Below, piece after piece: positions 1 to 7,768 of a DNA stretch of 14,076 nt. The notes under the pieces were generated by a model, which was not told the origin of the DNA, searched no databases, and saw only the letters and a list, made by a program, of their open reading frames with translations. The position numbers were made by a program, and so were the translations under genes. Location: assembly GCA_043751715.1 (NCBI GenBank), contig JAYUZO010000209.1, positions 1 through 14,076 on the forward strand, read 5' to 3'. This DNA comes from JAAFHS01 sp043751715 (lineage in GTDB: Bacteria; Pseudomonadota; Alphaproteobacteria; Rhodobacterales; Rhodobacteraceae). Position 1 is the first letter of the stretch; each line of letters begins with the position of its first letter.

Positions 1-1
1 C

Positions 2-1228
2 AGCGATGCGGTGTTCGGCGGGGCGGGCAATGACACGCTGGATGGCGGCGATGGCAACGATACGCTGGTGGGCGAAGGCGACAATGATCTGTTGCGCGGT
101 GACGGGGGCAATGATCAGGCCTTTGGCGGCGCGGGGGCCGATACGCTGCAGGGTGGTGCTGGCGACGATTCCCTTGATGGCGGTGAAGGGGCCGATACGC
201 TGGATGGCGGCGAGGGTGCCGATACGCTGACAGGCGGGGCAGGCGATGACACGCTGACAGGCGGGGCGGGCAATGACAGCCTGACCGGCGGTGACGGGGC
301 CGACGTCTTTGTCGCCACAGGCGCGGGTGGTGCGGACCGGATCAGCGATTTCAACTTTACCCGCGTCAACGGCCGAACGGTTGACCAGATCGACATTTCC
401 GATCTGCGGAATGCCCAAGGGCAGCCACTGACGTGGAATGATGTGGTGGTGTCTGACACCAATGGCGATGGCACCGGGGATGCGGTTCTGACCTTTCCGC
501 AGGGCGAAACGATTGTTCTTGAAGGTGTTCCGCCGCAAGAGGTTGGCAGCAAAAGCAATATGTCGGCCATGGGGATGCCCTGCTTTGCCGCCGGAACCCT
601 GCTGAAGACGCCGGATGGATGGCGCGCAGTTGAAGCGCTGACGGCGGGCATGCAGGTGATGGTGCGCGGCGGGCAGGCAGTGCCAATTCTGTGGGCGGGG
701 GGGCGCAATATCGGGCAGGCGGAACTGGCCGGGCGGCCATCGGCAGTGCCAGTGCGCGTGGCTGTGGGTGTGCTGGGCAACCGGGTGCCGCTGTTGCTGT
801 CGCAACAACATGCCGTGCTGATGCAAACGCCGCGGCAGGGTGAGGTTTTGGCGCAGATTGGGCATTTGGCTGCGGCGGGCTATCCGGGTGTGCGGCTGGC
901 GCGTGGCGTGCGGCGCGTGGCGTATCACCACCTGCTGTTGCCCCAGCATGCTGCACTTGATGCTGCCGGGGCGGCTGTTGAAAGCCTGTATCCCGGACGG
1001 CAGGCCCTGCTGGCGCTGGCGCCGATGGCGCAAATGGCGGTGGCGCGGGCGATCCTTGGGCAGACCGGTGGCCCAGCCACAGCCGCGTTCACGCTGGATG
1101 ATTGCGCGCGCCAGTACGGCCCGCGCTATCGCCCGCTGCTGACCCGGATGCAGGTGATGCAGCTGCAAACGCAAGCGCAGCTTGGCCCGGTGATGGCGGA
1201 CATGGATCAGGCAACCATTGCCGCCTGA
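2..1228 (+). CDS. RTX calcium-binding repeat protein with C-terminal Hint domain, 5'-truncated
   Basis: The frame is open from the first bases of the window (a GTG at 11 is internal), so this is the C-terminal ~409 residues of a longer protein. It opens with eleven glycine/aspartate-rich nonapeptides (11-307), the RTX motif GGxGxDxLx that folds into a Ca2+-binding beta-roll in secreted proteins. A short linker domain follows (RISDF, then DTNGDGTGDAVLTF). At 581 the sequence MPCFAAGTLLKTPDG begins a Hint_2-type (hedgehog/intein-like) domain, with VEALTAG, ILWAGGR, SQQHAVLM and HHLLLPQHAALD motifs and the usual VESLYPG end. Related proteins in Rhodobacteraceae are inferred to be secreted, commonly by type I systems, and the Hint fold may self-process at the Cys; neither is shown here. 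Substrate and role are unknown. It ends with TGA and is followed by 208 bp without a gene. Confidence 0.9.
   Translation, partial: SDAVFGGAGNDTLDGGDGNDTLVGEGDNDLLRGDGGNDQAFGGAGADTLQGGAGDDSLDGGEGADTLDGGEGADTLTGGAGDDTLTGGAGNDSLTGGDGADVFVATGAGGADRISDFNFTRVNGRTVDQIDISDLRNAQGQPLTWNDVVVSDTNGDGTGDAVLTFPQGETIVLEGVPPQEVGSKSNMSAMGMPCFAAGTLLKTPDGWRAVEALTAGMQVMVRGGQAVPILWAGGRNIGQAELAGRPSAVPVRVAVGVLGNRVPLLLSQQHAVLMQTPRQGEVLAQIGHLAAAGYPGVRLARGVRRVAYHHLLLPQHAALDAAGAAVESLYPGRQALLALAPMAQMAVARAILGQTGGPATAAFTLDDCARQYGPRYRPLLTRMQVMQLQTQAQLGPVMADMDQATIAA
11..307 (+). repeat. Eleven 27-bp tandem repeats encoding RTX nonapeptides
   Basis: Eleven in-frame 27-bp units encode nonapeptides such as VFGGAGNDT, LDGGDGNDT, LTGGAGDDT and LDGGEGADT. 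The last five units are most alike at DNA level, with repeated GATACGCTG and ACGCTGACAGGCGG words, which suggests recent unit duplication. Each GGxGxD turn is a Ca2+ ligand set in the RTX family. The array continues upstream of the window. Confidence 0.9.
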
Positions 1229-1318
1229 CCGCACATCGCGCAGGCAGGCTTCCCGCTGCGCAGACGATTCGTGCCGCTTTGCGCGCCAAGGCCGCATGCA
1301 ATTGACCACTTCGCCCGC

Positions 1319-1341
1319 ATTTGCCTGCTTTCAGGGCAAAT
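1319..1341 (+). terminator. Stem-loop after the RTX-Hint gene
   Basis: ATTTGCCTG (1319-1327) pairs with CAGGGCAAAT (1332-1341) around a CTTT loop, with one bulged G. It lies 90 bp after the RTX-Hint stop and upstream of the ABC operon. There is no T-run after it, so it may be a weak or factor-dependent terminator, or a structure in the operon leader. Confidence 0.4.
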
Positions 1342-1354
1342 CGTCACAAGGCGG

Positions 1355-1383
1355 TTGCATTGCCGCGTGGCTTTGGCTTTAGT
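1355..1383 (+). promoter_or_regulatory. Possible sigma70-type promoter for the ABC operon
   Basis: TTGCAT (1355-1360) and TTTAGT (1378-1383) are separated by 17 bp in the only sizeable gap before the operon, and would give a leader of about 45 nt. The -10 match is poor. An alternative -35 is TTGACC at 1302-1307, but it has no convincing -10 at the right spacing. Everything else in 1229-1436 apart from the hairpin at 1319-1341 looks featureless. Confidence 0.25.
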
Positions 1384-1436
1384 CATAAGGCAACAAGAGC
1401 AGGATACCTGCCGGTCGACATGGGGAGAATGGCGCA

Positions 1437-2537
1437 TTGAGCGTTAGCCACACGGATGCATTCGTGGAGTTTGAACACGTCCAGAAAAGCTATGATGGCG
1501 TCAGCCTCGTGGTCAAAGACCTGAACCTGTCGATTGCCAAGGGCGAATTCCTGACCATGCTGGGGCCATCCGGGTCGGGCAAAACCACATGTCTGATGAT
1601 GCTGGCAGGGTTTGAAACCGCCACCAGTGGCGAGATCAAACTGGCGGGCCGCCCGATCAACCAGGTGCCGCCGCACAAGCGCAACATCGGCATGGTGTTT
1701 CAGAATTACGCGCTGTTTCCGCATATGACCGTGGGTGAAAACCTGTCCTTCCCGCTGGAGGTGCGCGGCATGGGCAAAGACGTGCGTGAGGCCAAGGTGA
1801 AACGCGCGCTGGATATGGTGCAGATGGGCGCGTTCATCAACCGCCGGCCCAGCCAGATGTCAGGCGGACAGCAACAGCGCATCGCACTGGCGCGGGCCCT
1901 GGTGTTTGAGGCGGAACTGGTGCTGATGGACGAACCATTGGGGGCCCTCGACAAACAACTGCGCGAACACATGCAGTTTGAAATCAAGCACCTGCACAAC
2001 AATCTTGGCATTACGGTGGTCTATGTCACCCATGATCAGGGTGAGGCGCTGACGATGTCAGACCGTGTGGCGGTGTTCAATGACGGGCGCATCCAGCAGC
2101 TTGCCCCGCCCGCTGATCTGTATGAACGCCCCGACAACAGCTTTGTCGCGCAGTTCATTGGTGAGAATAACAAACTGCTGGGCACAATTCAGGAATTGTC
2201 AGGCGACAAGGCGCTTGTGCGGCTGGTAACGGGCGAACTGATTGATGCAACGCCGGTCAACGTGACGGCAGTTGGGCAGAATACCCTTGTGTCAATCCGC
2301 CCCGAACGGGTGGAATTCAAGCCCGACATGATGCCCGAAGGCGCGCACAAAGTGGCGGCCGAAGTGCTGGAAGTGATCTATATGGGCGATATCCTGCGGG
2401 TGCGCCTGCGGGTGGCGGGGTCTGATGATTTCGTCATGAAAATGCGCAATACGCTGGGGCAAACCCGGCTGTCACCGGGACAAAAGATTGACGTAGGCTG
2501 GCATCCGCAAGATGCCCGCGCGCTTGATCCGATGTAA
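1437..2537 (+). CDS. potA: Spermidine/putrescine-type ABC transporter ATP-binding protein
   Basis: This is the ATPase that powers import of polyamines or a related cation through the two permeases encoded downstream; it is expected on the cytoplasmic face of the membrane. The 366 residues show every nucleotide-binding motif: Walker A GPSGSGKTT (43-51), Q-loop MVFQNYALFP (Q89), signature MSGGQQQRIALARAL (141-155), Walker B LVLMDEP (161-167), and switch His in VYVTHDQGEA (199). A C-terminal TOBE-like regulatory domain follows (about 280-360), typical of the PotA/FbpC/UgpC branch. The start is TTG at 1437, preceded by GGGGAG at 1422-1427; the nearby ATGs at 1420 and 1429 are in another frame and stop at once. 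The binding-protein gene follows after 86 bp. Family assignment is firm; exact substrate (spermidine, putrescine or other) is inferred from the family and operon. Confidence 0.92.
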   Translation: MSVSHTDAFVEFEHVQKSYDGVSLVVKDLNLSIAKGEFLTMLGPSGSGKTTCLMMLAGFETATSGEIKLAGRPINQVPPHKRNIGMVFQNYALFPHMTVGENLSFPLEVRGMGKDVREAKVKRALDMVQMGAFINRRPSQMSGGQQQRIALARALVFEAELVLMDEPLGALDKQLREHMQFEIKHLHNNLGITVVYVTHDQGEALTMSDRVAVFNDGRIQQLAPPADLYERPDNSFVAQFIGENNKLLGTIQELSGDKALVRLVTGELIDATPVNVTAVGQNTLVSIRPERVEFKPDMMPEGAHKVAAEVLEVIYMGDILRVRLRVAGSDDFVMKMRNTLGQTRLSPGQKIDVGWHPQDARALDPM

Positions 2538-2543
2538 GACGAT

Positions 2544-2569
2544 CCCCCGGTCCGCCTGCCGGGCGGGGG
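2544..2569 (+). other. GC-rich hairpin between ATPase and binding-protein genes
   Basis: CCCGG (2546-2550) can pair with CCGGG (2559-2563) around an 8-nt loop, or CCCCC (2544-2548) with GGGGG (2565-2569). These alternative stems start seven bases after the ATPase stop codon. No T-run follows, so this is more likely an mRNA processing or stability element than a terminator. Confidence 0.3.
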
Positions 2570-2623
2570 CAATTGCCACACAACGTGGCGCAACTGTTTT
2601 TACGTTCAACTGGGAGCACGACG

Positions 2624-3694
2624 ATGAAAAAGCTGCTTATCCTTTCCACCGCCCTGACCGGCGTCACCTTTGCCGCACAGGCCGATGTGACCGTCATGTC
2701 ATGGGGTGGTGCCTATACCACCAGCCAGGTCGAAGCCTATCACAAGCCATTTACCGCAGCGACGGGCACTGCCGTCATTTCGGTCGACAGCGATAACCCG
2801 GCCCCACAGGTGAAAACCATGGTCGAGGCGGGCAACGTGACCGTTGACGTGGCCGATGTGGAATATGCCGATGCGATCCGTCTGTGCGACGAAGGCATGC
2901 TGGAGCCGATTGATGCGGCCAGTCTGCCAGCGGCACCCGATGGCACGCCTGCGGCAGACGATTTTCTGCCGGGCGCGCTGACCGAATGCGCCGTGTCGAC
3001 CATCGTGTTCTCGACCGTGTTTGGCTATGACACGACCGTGTTCCCCGAAGGCCCGACCTCGATTGCCGATTTCTTTGATCTGGAAAAGTTTCCGGGCAAG
3101 CGCGGCATGCGCAAGGGTGCGAAAGCCAACCTTGAAATGGCGCTGATGGCAGACGGCGTGCCTGCAGCCGAAGTCTATGCCCTGCTGGAAACCGAAGAGG
3201 GTATCGCGCGGGCGTTTGCCAAGCTCGACACGATCAAGGACAGCGTGATCTGGTGGGAAGCGGGCGCACAGCCGCCACAGCTGCTGGCAGATGGCGAAGT
3301 GGCGATGACCACGGCCTATAACGGGCGTCTGTTCAGTGCGATGGCGGCCGATGGCAAGCCGTTTGCAACGGTGTGGGATGGTCAAGTTTATGAATATGAC
3401 CTGTTTGTCATTCCAAAGGGTGCGCCAAATCTGGAAGGTGCGTTGGAGTTTGTGAAATTCGCAACCTCGACCCAAGCCCTGGCCGATCAGGCGAAATGGA
3501 TCAGCTATGGACCGGCACGTCTGTCCTCGGGTCCGCTGGTGGGCCTGTACAATGACGGCAAGACGGAAATGGCGCCACATATGCCCACGTCCGAGGCCAA
3601 CCTGACCAACGCACTGGCGTCTTCGTATGAATTCTGGGTCGACCGTGACGCGGAACTGAACGAACGCTTTAACGCCTGGCTGGCAGCGAACTGA
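2624..3694 (+). CDS. Periplasmic polyamine-type ABC transporter substrate-binding protein
   Basis: This is the periplasmic receptor that captures the solute and delivers it to the permease pair. The chosen ATG at 2624 has GGGAG at 2612-2616 and starts a Sec signal peptide (MKKLLILSTALTGVTFAAQA, probable cleavage before DVTVMSW), giving a 356-residue precursor; the longer TTG start at 2573 would bury the signal peptide. The mature protein has features of the PotD/PotF-like SBP_bac_8 family: SWGGAY near the mature N-terminus, a WWEAGAQPPQLLADGEVAM segment, and AYNGR. The length matches the family. It lies between the ATPase and the permeases and is followed by a strong stem-loop. PotD-like is a family call; the ligand cannot be read from the sequence. 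Confidence 0.9.
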   Translation: MKKLLILSTALTGVTFAAQADVTVMSWGGAYTTSQVEAYHKPFTAATGTAVISVDSDNPAPQVKTMVEAGNVTVDVADVEYADAIRLCDEGMLEPIDAASLPAAPDGTPAADDFLPGALTECAVSTIVFSTVFGYDTTVFPEGPTSIADFFDLEKFPGKRGMRKGAKANLEMALMADGVPAAEVYALLETEEGIARAFAKLDTIKDSVIWWEAGAQPPQLLADGEVAMTTAYNGRLFSAMAADGKPFATVWDGQVYEYDLFVIPKGAPNLEGALEFVKFATSTQALADQAKWISYGPARLSSGPLVGLYNDGKTEMAPHMPTSEANLTNALASSYEFWVDRDAELNERFNAWLAAN

Positions 3695-3705
3695 TCTGAC
3701 AAACG

Positions 3706-3737
3706 GGGCGCGCAGGGCAATACCTTGCGCGCCCTTT
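3706..3737 (+). terminator. Strong intra-operon stem-loop after the binding-protein gene
   Basis: GGGCGCGCA (3706-3714) and TGCGCGCCC (3726-3734) form a perfect 9-bp stem, extended inward by GGG/CCT (one G-U) to 12 bp around a CAATA loop, and followed by TTT. It lies 12 bp after the binding-protein stop and 31 bp before the first permease start. In ABC import operons such structures often cause partial termination or protect the upstream mRNA, giving more binding protein than permease. That role is inferred. Confidence 0.65.
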
Positions 3738-3767
3738 CCCTGACGGCGCAGGATTGACGGGATCACG

Positions 3768-5024
3768 ATGGCGGATGCAACCACCCCAGCTTTGCTGACC
3801 ACAGCGGATGGCCGCCCCTTGAAAGAGGCGTTGGCGCGGGCGCAAAGTGCCGCCAAGCGCCGGGCGTTCATGCTGGTGCTGCCGTTGCTCGCGTTCATCC
3901 TGATCACCTTTGTCTGGCCGATCATCGAAGTGTTGCAGCAATCGGCCTATAACCCACGTTTTGCGGCCAACATGCCGGGCATCACGCAATGGTTCAGGGA
4001 TAACCCGATCGGCACGGAACCGGATGAAGCGGCCTATGCCATTCTGGCGGCTGATCTGCAGGCGGCGGCGGCGACCAAGACGGTGGCTGTGGCGGGTGAG
4101 CGGGTGAATTACGCGCTGTCGGGCACGCGGTCCTTGTTCACCAGCACGGGCCGCAAGGCCAAGGATATGGCTCCGCCCTACCGCGAGGCGCTGCTGGCAT
4201 TGGACCCGCAATGGGGCGATCCGGAACTGTGGGGGGTGATGCGGCAGGTATCACATGCGGTGACGGCGGATTTTTATCTGGCAGCGGTTGATCTGGAACG
4301 CGCGCCTGACGGGTCGATCCAGCAGGTTCCAGAAAATCAGCGGGTTTATGTGCACCTGTTTTTGCGCACCTTTGGACTTTCGGCGGCAATCACGCTGATT
4401 TGCCTGATCCTTGGCTATCCGGTGGCATTTCTGCTGTCCACCTTGCCGGTCAAAACCTCCAGCTTGCTGCTTATTCTGGTGCTGCTGCCGTTCTGGACAT
4501 CGCTTTTGGTGCGTACCACCAGCTGGATGGTGCTGCTGCAGGGCCAGGGCGTGGTGAACAATATCCTCGTCTGGGCCGGCATCATCGGCGATGACGGGCG
4601 GCTGGAGATGATCAACAATCTGACTGGCACCGTGGTTGCGATGACGCATATTCTGCTGCCCTTCATGATCCTGCCGTTGTTTTCGGTGATGAAGCCCATT
4701 CCGCCCAGCTATGTGCGCGCGGCGCGCAGCCTTGGCGCGTCCAGTTGGACGGCGTTCCGCAGGGTGTATCTGCCGCAAACCATTCCGGGCATTGGTGCGG
4801 GTGGGCTTTTGGTGTTCATTCTGTCGGTGGGCTATTACATCACACCGGCACTGGTGGGCGGGGCCGATGGCCAGCTGATTTCAAACCTGATCGCGTTTCA
4901 TGTGAACAAATCGAACAACTGGTCACTGGCGGCGGCGCTTGCGGCCATTCTGCTGATCGCGATTTTGTTGCTGTACTGGCTGTATGACAAGCTGGTTGGC
5001 ATTGACAAACTGAAGCTTGGTTAG
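3768..5024 (+). CDS. potB: Polyamine-type ABC transporter permease (PotB-like) with large periplasmic insertion
   Basis: This is one of the two inner-membrane channel subunits of the importer. The 418 residues include a first membrane helix (about 34-56) and then a ~140-residue hydrophilic stretch (about 60-198). The conserved permease core follows, with helices around 203-226, 231-257, 285-306, 341-362 and 385-406. The EAA loop that docks on the ATPase is visible as RAARSLGASSWTAFRRVYLP (317-336). Classical PotB proteins are near 280-310 residues, so the first periplasmic loop is greatly enlarged. The ATG at 3768 has a GGGAT-type ribosome site just upstream. The gene lies 73 bp after the binding-protein gene and 12 bp before the second permease. 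Permease identity is firm; the PotB symbol is by position and family. Confidence 0.88.
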   Translation: MADATTPALLTTADGRPLKEALARAQSAAKRRAFMLVLPLLAFILITFVWPIIEVLQQSAYNPRFAANMPGITQWFRDNPIGTEPDEAAYAILAADLQAAAATKTVAVAGERVNYALSGTRSLFTSTGRKAKDMAPPYREALLALDPQWGDPELWGVMRQVSHAVTADFYLAAVDLERAPDGSIQQVPENQRVYVHLFLRTFGLSAAITLICLILGYPVAFLLSTLPVKTSSLLLILVLLPFWTSLLVRTTSWMVLLQGQGVVNNILVWAGIIGDDGRLEMINNLTGTVVAMTHILLPFMILPLFSVMKPIPPSYVRAARSLGASSWTAFRRVYLPQTIPGIGAGGLLVFILSVGYYITPALVGGADGQLISNLIAFHVNKSNNWSLAAALAAILLIAILLLYWLYDKLVGIDKLKLG

Positions 5025-5036
5025 GGGGCGCGGATC

Positions 5037-5957
5037 ATGGCACTACCTATTTATGCCGACCCGTTGGAGCGTGTGTGGTATTACACTTTCCGGGTGATCT
5101 GCGGGCTGATCTTTCTGTTTCTGATCGCGCCGATCATCATCTTTATCCCGCTGTCGTTCAACGCCGAGCCGTATTTCACCTATACCGAAAAGATGCTGTC
5201 GTTTGATCCGGCGGGCTATTCGATGCGGTGGTATGACCTGCTGTTGACGCATCCCAATGTGCCCACCGATGTGCCGCGTGATGCGTCATGGTGGGGCACG
5301 GTCTGGCGTGAGGCGGCATGGGTGAATGCGGCCAAGAATTCGATCATCGTGGGGTTCTTTGCGACGATCCTTGCCACGTTTCTTGGCACGCTTGCAGCGC
5401 TTGGCCTGTCGCGCCCGGAAATGCCGTACCGCCGCGTGATCATGGCGATCCTGATCTCACCGATGATCGTGCCTGTCATCATCATCACGCTGGGGCTGTT
5501 CTTTTTCTATTCGGCCATCGAGATGAACAAATGGGGCGTGCCCTATCTGGGGGTGATCTGCGCGCATGCGACACTGGGCATACCGTTTGTGATTATCACG
5601 GTGACGGCGACGCTATCGGGGTTTGACCATTCGCTGACGCGGGCGGCGGCGAGCCTTGGGGCATCCCCGACCACGACGTTCTTCAAGGTGATCATGCCGC
5701 TGATCACGCCGGGCATGGTATCGGGGGCGCTGTTTGCGTTTGTGACTTCGTTTGATGAGGTGGTGGTGGTGCTGTTCGTGGGTGCAAATGATGAGCAGAC
5801 CATTCCGCGCCAGATGTGGAACGGCATCCGTGAGGCGATCAGCCCGGCGATCCTGTCGGTGGCGACGCTGTTGGTGATCGTGTCGATTGCCATGCTGGCC
5901 ACGGTCGAGATGTTGCGACGGCGGTCAGAACGGCTGCGCGGGCTGTCGCCTGCCTGA
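5037..5957 (+). CDS. potC: Polyamine-type ABC transporter permease (PotC-like)
   Basis: This is the second inner-membrane channel subunit, expected to pair with the preceding permease. The 306 residues carry an N-terminal helix (about 17-41), a short periplasmic loop rich in Trp, and further helices around 102-124, 133-160, 170-192, 226-249 and 273-294. The EAA motif reads TRAAASLGASPTTTFFKVIM (201-220). The TSFDEVVV sequence right after it is characteristic of PotC/PotI permeases. The ATG at 5037 follows AGGGGG at 5023-5028, which overlaps the stop codon of the previous gene, so the two are probably translationally linked. It is the last gene of the operon and converges on the AEC transporter gene. 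Confidence 0.9.
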   Translation: MALPIYADPLERVWYYTFRVICGLIFLFLIAPIIIFIPLSFNAEPYFTYTEKMLSFDPAGYSMRWYDLLLTHPNVPTDVPRDASWWGTVWREAAWVNAAKNSIIVGFFATILATFLGTLAALGLSRPEMPYRRVIMAILISPMIVPVIIITLGLFFFYSAIEMNKWGVPYLGVICAHATLGIPFVIITVTATLSGFDHSLTRAAASLGASPTTTFFKVIMPLITPGMVSGALFAFVTSFDEVVVVLFVGANDEQTIPRQMWNGIREAISPAILSVATLLVIVSIAMLATVEMLRRRSERLRGLSPA

Positions 5958-5971
5958 ACGAGCCGCTGATC

Positions 5972-5989
5972 CAGCCTTTCGGCTGTTTT
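5972..5989 (+). terminator. Terminator of the ABC importer operon
   Basis: CAGCC (5972-5976) and GGCTG (5981-5985) enclose a TTTC loop and are followed by TTTT, 14 bp after the last permease stop. The stem is short. It sits in the 81-bp convergent gap, which is also framed by a longer-range inverted repeat, AGCCGCT (5961-5967) and AGCGGCT (6029-6035). On the minus strand the same hairpin has a GAAA loop but no T-tail. Confidence 0.5.
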
Positions 5990-6038
5990 CGCTGGCGCAA
6001 GGCCGAGCGCAACCGAACGGGAGCAAAGAGCGGCTGGT

Positions 6039-6977
6039 TCAAGGTAGAATTTGTAGCCAGCCCGAGATTGTGATGATTGACAGGGCGGTGGCGATCAGCA
6101 CAGCGGACGCGTTGACGCGCTTGGCGACGCCGTACAGGTTAGCGAATACATAGGCATTCACACCCGGCGCCATGCAGGCGGTGGTCACCACAGACCGCAG
6201 GGCAGGCGTATCAATGTCAAACACGAACCGGCCCAGCACATAGGCAAGGCCGGGGTGCAGGATCAGGCTGATGCCGCAGATCATGGCAATGGTGGCGCGG
6301 TCACCTTCGGTGCGATAGCGGATCAGCACGCCGCCAAGGCCGAACAGGGCGGCGGGAATGGCCGATGCGGCGATCATGTTGACAGCATCCAGTGCGACAC
6401 CGGGAAAGGGCAGGCCGGACAGGTTCACGGCAAAGCCCGCTATGATGCCAATGACCAATGGTTGGGTCAGGATGGCGCGCAGCACCTTGCGGGCCAGCGT
6501 GGCGGGTGACAGGCCAAGGCCGCGTGCGCGCACCAGTTCCATGGCGGTGATGCCCGCGCCATAGAACAGTGGAGAGTGAATAGAGATGATGGCGAAATTC
6601 CCGGCCAGGGCAGCGGTGCCAAAGGCGCGTTCGGTGATGGGCACGCCCAGCAGCAGGGAATTGGAAAACAGGCAGGCAAAGCCGATGGCGACACAATCTG
6701 CAGCAGGCCTGTGAAAGATCAGCCGTGCGCCCGCCACGCCCACACCAAAAGCTGCAAAGGCGGCAAGATAGAATGACAGCATCAGACCGGGATCATAGGC
6801 TTGCGTCAGGTCAAGGGCGGCAACTGATTTGAACAACAGGCAGGGCGCGGCAAAGTTCTGGGCATAGCGCATGATGCCATCAACGGTGGGCGCGTCCATC
6901 CACCGGGCCCGCGCCATGGTATAGCCAAAGGCGATGACCAGAAACACCGGCAGGATCACATCAAGAAGTGCGGTCAA
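6039..6977 (-). CDS. AEC family transporter (auxin efflux carrier-like permease)
   Basis: This is a 312-residue hydrophobic membrane protein of the bile/arsenite/riboflavin (BART) superfamily AEC family, predicted to have about ten helices in two halves. The N-terminus LLDVILPVFLVIAFGY is the typical first helix of bacterial members, and FSNSLLLGVPI, IHSPLFYG and CMAPGVNAYVFANLYG match the conserved crossover regions rich in Asn/Pro. Bacterial members export or take up small organic acids; the substrate here is unknown. The start is TTG at 6977-6975, since the first helix begins there and no other start precedes it. TTG overlaps the TGA of the upstream MBL gene by 4 nt (TTGA), so translation is probably coupled. 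It is the last gene of the minus-strand cluster. Confidence 0.87.
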   Translation of the reverse strand: MTALLDVILPVFLVIAFGYTMARARWMDAPTVDGIMRYAQNFAAPCLLFKSVAALDLTQAYDPGLMLSFYLAAFAAFGVGVAGARLIFHRPAADCVAIGFACLFSNSLLLGVPITERAFGTAALAGNFAIISIHSPLFYGAGITAMELVRARGLGLSPATLARKVLRAILTQPLVIGIIAGFAVNLSGLPFPGVALDAVNMIAASAIPAALFGLGGVLIRYRTEGDRATIAMICGISLILHPGLAYVLGRFVFDIDTPALRSVVTTACMAPGVNAYVFANLYGVAKRVNASAVLIATALSIITISGWLQILP

Positions 6978-7768
6978 TCGGGGTAGCTGATCTGCAGCCC
7001 GTCATGGGCCGGGATCACCCCTGCGGGCAGTTCGGCGGCCAGTGTGGCATAATCAAGGTCGATGTGCATGTTGGTCAGCACAGCGCGGGTGGGGGCGGCG
7101 CGGGCGATCCATTCCAGTGACAGGGCAAGATGGGCATGGGTCGGGTGCGGCTTGCGGCGCAGGGCATCAAGCACCCAGCAATCAAGGCCCGCAAGGTGTT
7201 GCCATGATTCTGACGGGATTTCGACCACGTCGGGCAGATAGGCCAGCGGGCCGATGCGAAAGCCAAGCGCATCCATGCTGCCATGTGCGGCGCGGAACGG
7301 GGTAAAGGTGATCTCTCCCCCGGCACCGGTGATGTGGATTGGGCCGGTAATGGTGTGCAGATCAAGAATGGGCGGATAGGGGCTGTCAGCCGGCTGCACA
7401 AAGGCATAGCCAAACCGCGCCAGCAGCGCCTCTTGGGTGGGGCCGTCGGCCCAGACGGGAATGCGCGTGCGCATGTTGAACACGATCTGGCGCAAATCAT
7501 CTATGCCGTGCATGTGGTCAGCATGGCTGTGGGTGTAGATGACGGCATCCAGTTCGCCGATACCGGCATCAAGCAACTGTTCACGCATATCGGGCGACGT
7601 GTCGATCAGCACGCGGGTCGTGCCCCCGTCACCGCTGCGTTCCACCAGCATGGAGCAACGGCGGCGGCGGTTTTTGGGATTGGCGGGGTCACAATCGCCC
7701 CAGTCGCCACCCAAACGCGGCACGCCGCCGGATGATCCGCAGCCAAGGATGGTGAATGTCAGGGGCAT
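6974..7768 (-). CDS. MBL-fold metallo-hydrolase (PhnP-like)
   Basis: This is a 264-residue metallo-beta-lactamase-fold protein. The N-terminus LTFTILGCGSSGGVPR and the GDCDPANPKNRRRRCSMLVE segment are hallmarks of the PhnP-like branch. The dinuclear metal motif HxHxDH is intact as THSHADH (H80, H82, D84, H85), and further ligand candidates follow in AAHGS, CWVLDALR and NMHIDLDY. PhnP itself is a phosphoribosyl cyclic phosphodiesterase, but chromosomal homologues next to tatD have no established substrate, and no C-P lyase genes are near. It starts at ATG 7768, 10 nt inside the end of tatD, and overlaps the AEC gene by 4 nt, so it is firmly inside the operon. Confidence 0.9.
   Translation of the reverse strand: MPLTFTILGCGSSGGVPRLGGDWGDCDPANPKNRRRRCSMLVERSGDGGTTRVLIDTSPDMREQLLDAGIGELDAVIYTHSHADHMHGIDDLRQIVFNMRTRIPVWADGPTQEALLARFGYAFVQPADSPYPPILDLHTITGPIHITGAGGEITFTPFRAAHGSMDALGFRIGPLAYLPDVVEIPSESWQHLAGLDCWVLDALRRKPHPTHAHLALSLEWIARAAPTRAVLTNMHIDLDYATLAAELPAGVIPAHDGLQISYPD

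Noticed and set aside
11..307. Regular 27-bp tandem repeats, considered as a CRISPR or satellite array
   Set aside because: The units are contiguous, in frame and encode RTX nonapeptides; there are no unique spacers.
1235..1256. A similarity between 1235-1256 and 13387-13402 (shared CATCGCGCAGGC and GGCTTCCCGC words), considered as an att-type repeat
   Set aside because: The match is short, interrupted, and one copy lies inside the portal coding sequence; chance in GC-rich DNA is sufficient.
2699..3925. A 408-codon open frame on the minus strand opposite the binding-protein gene
   Set aside because: It is a shadow of the well-supported plus-strand gene, with His/Arg-rich low-complexity composition and no recognisable domain.
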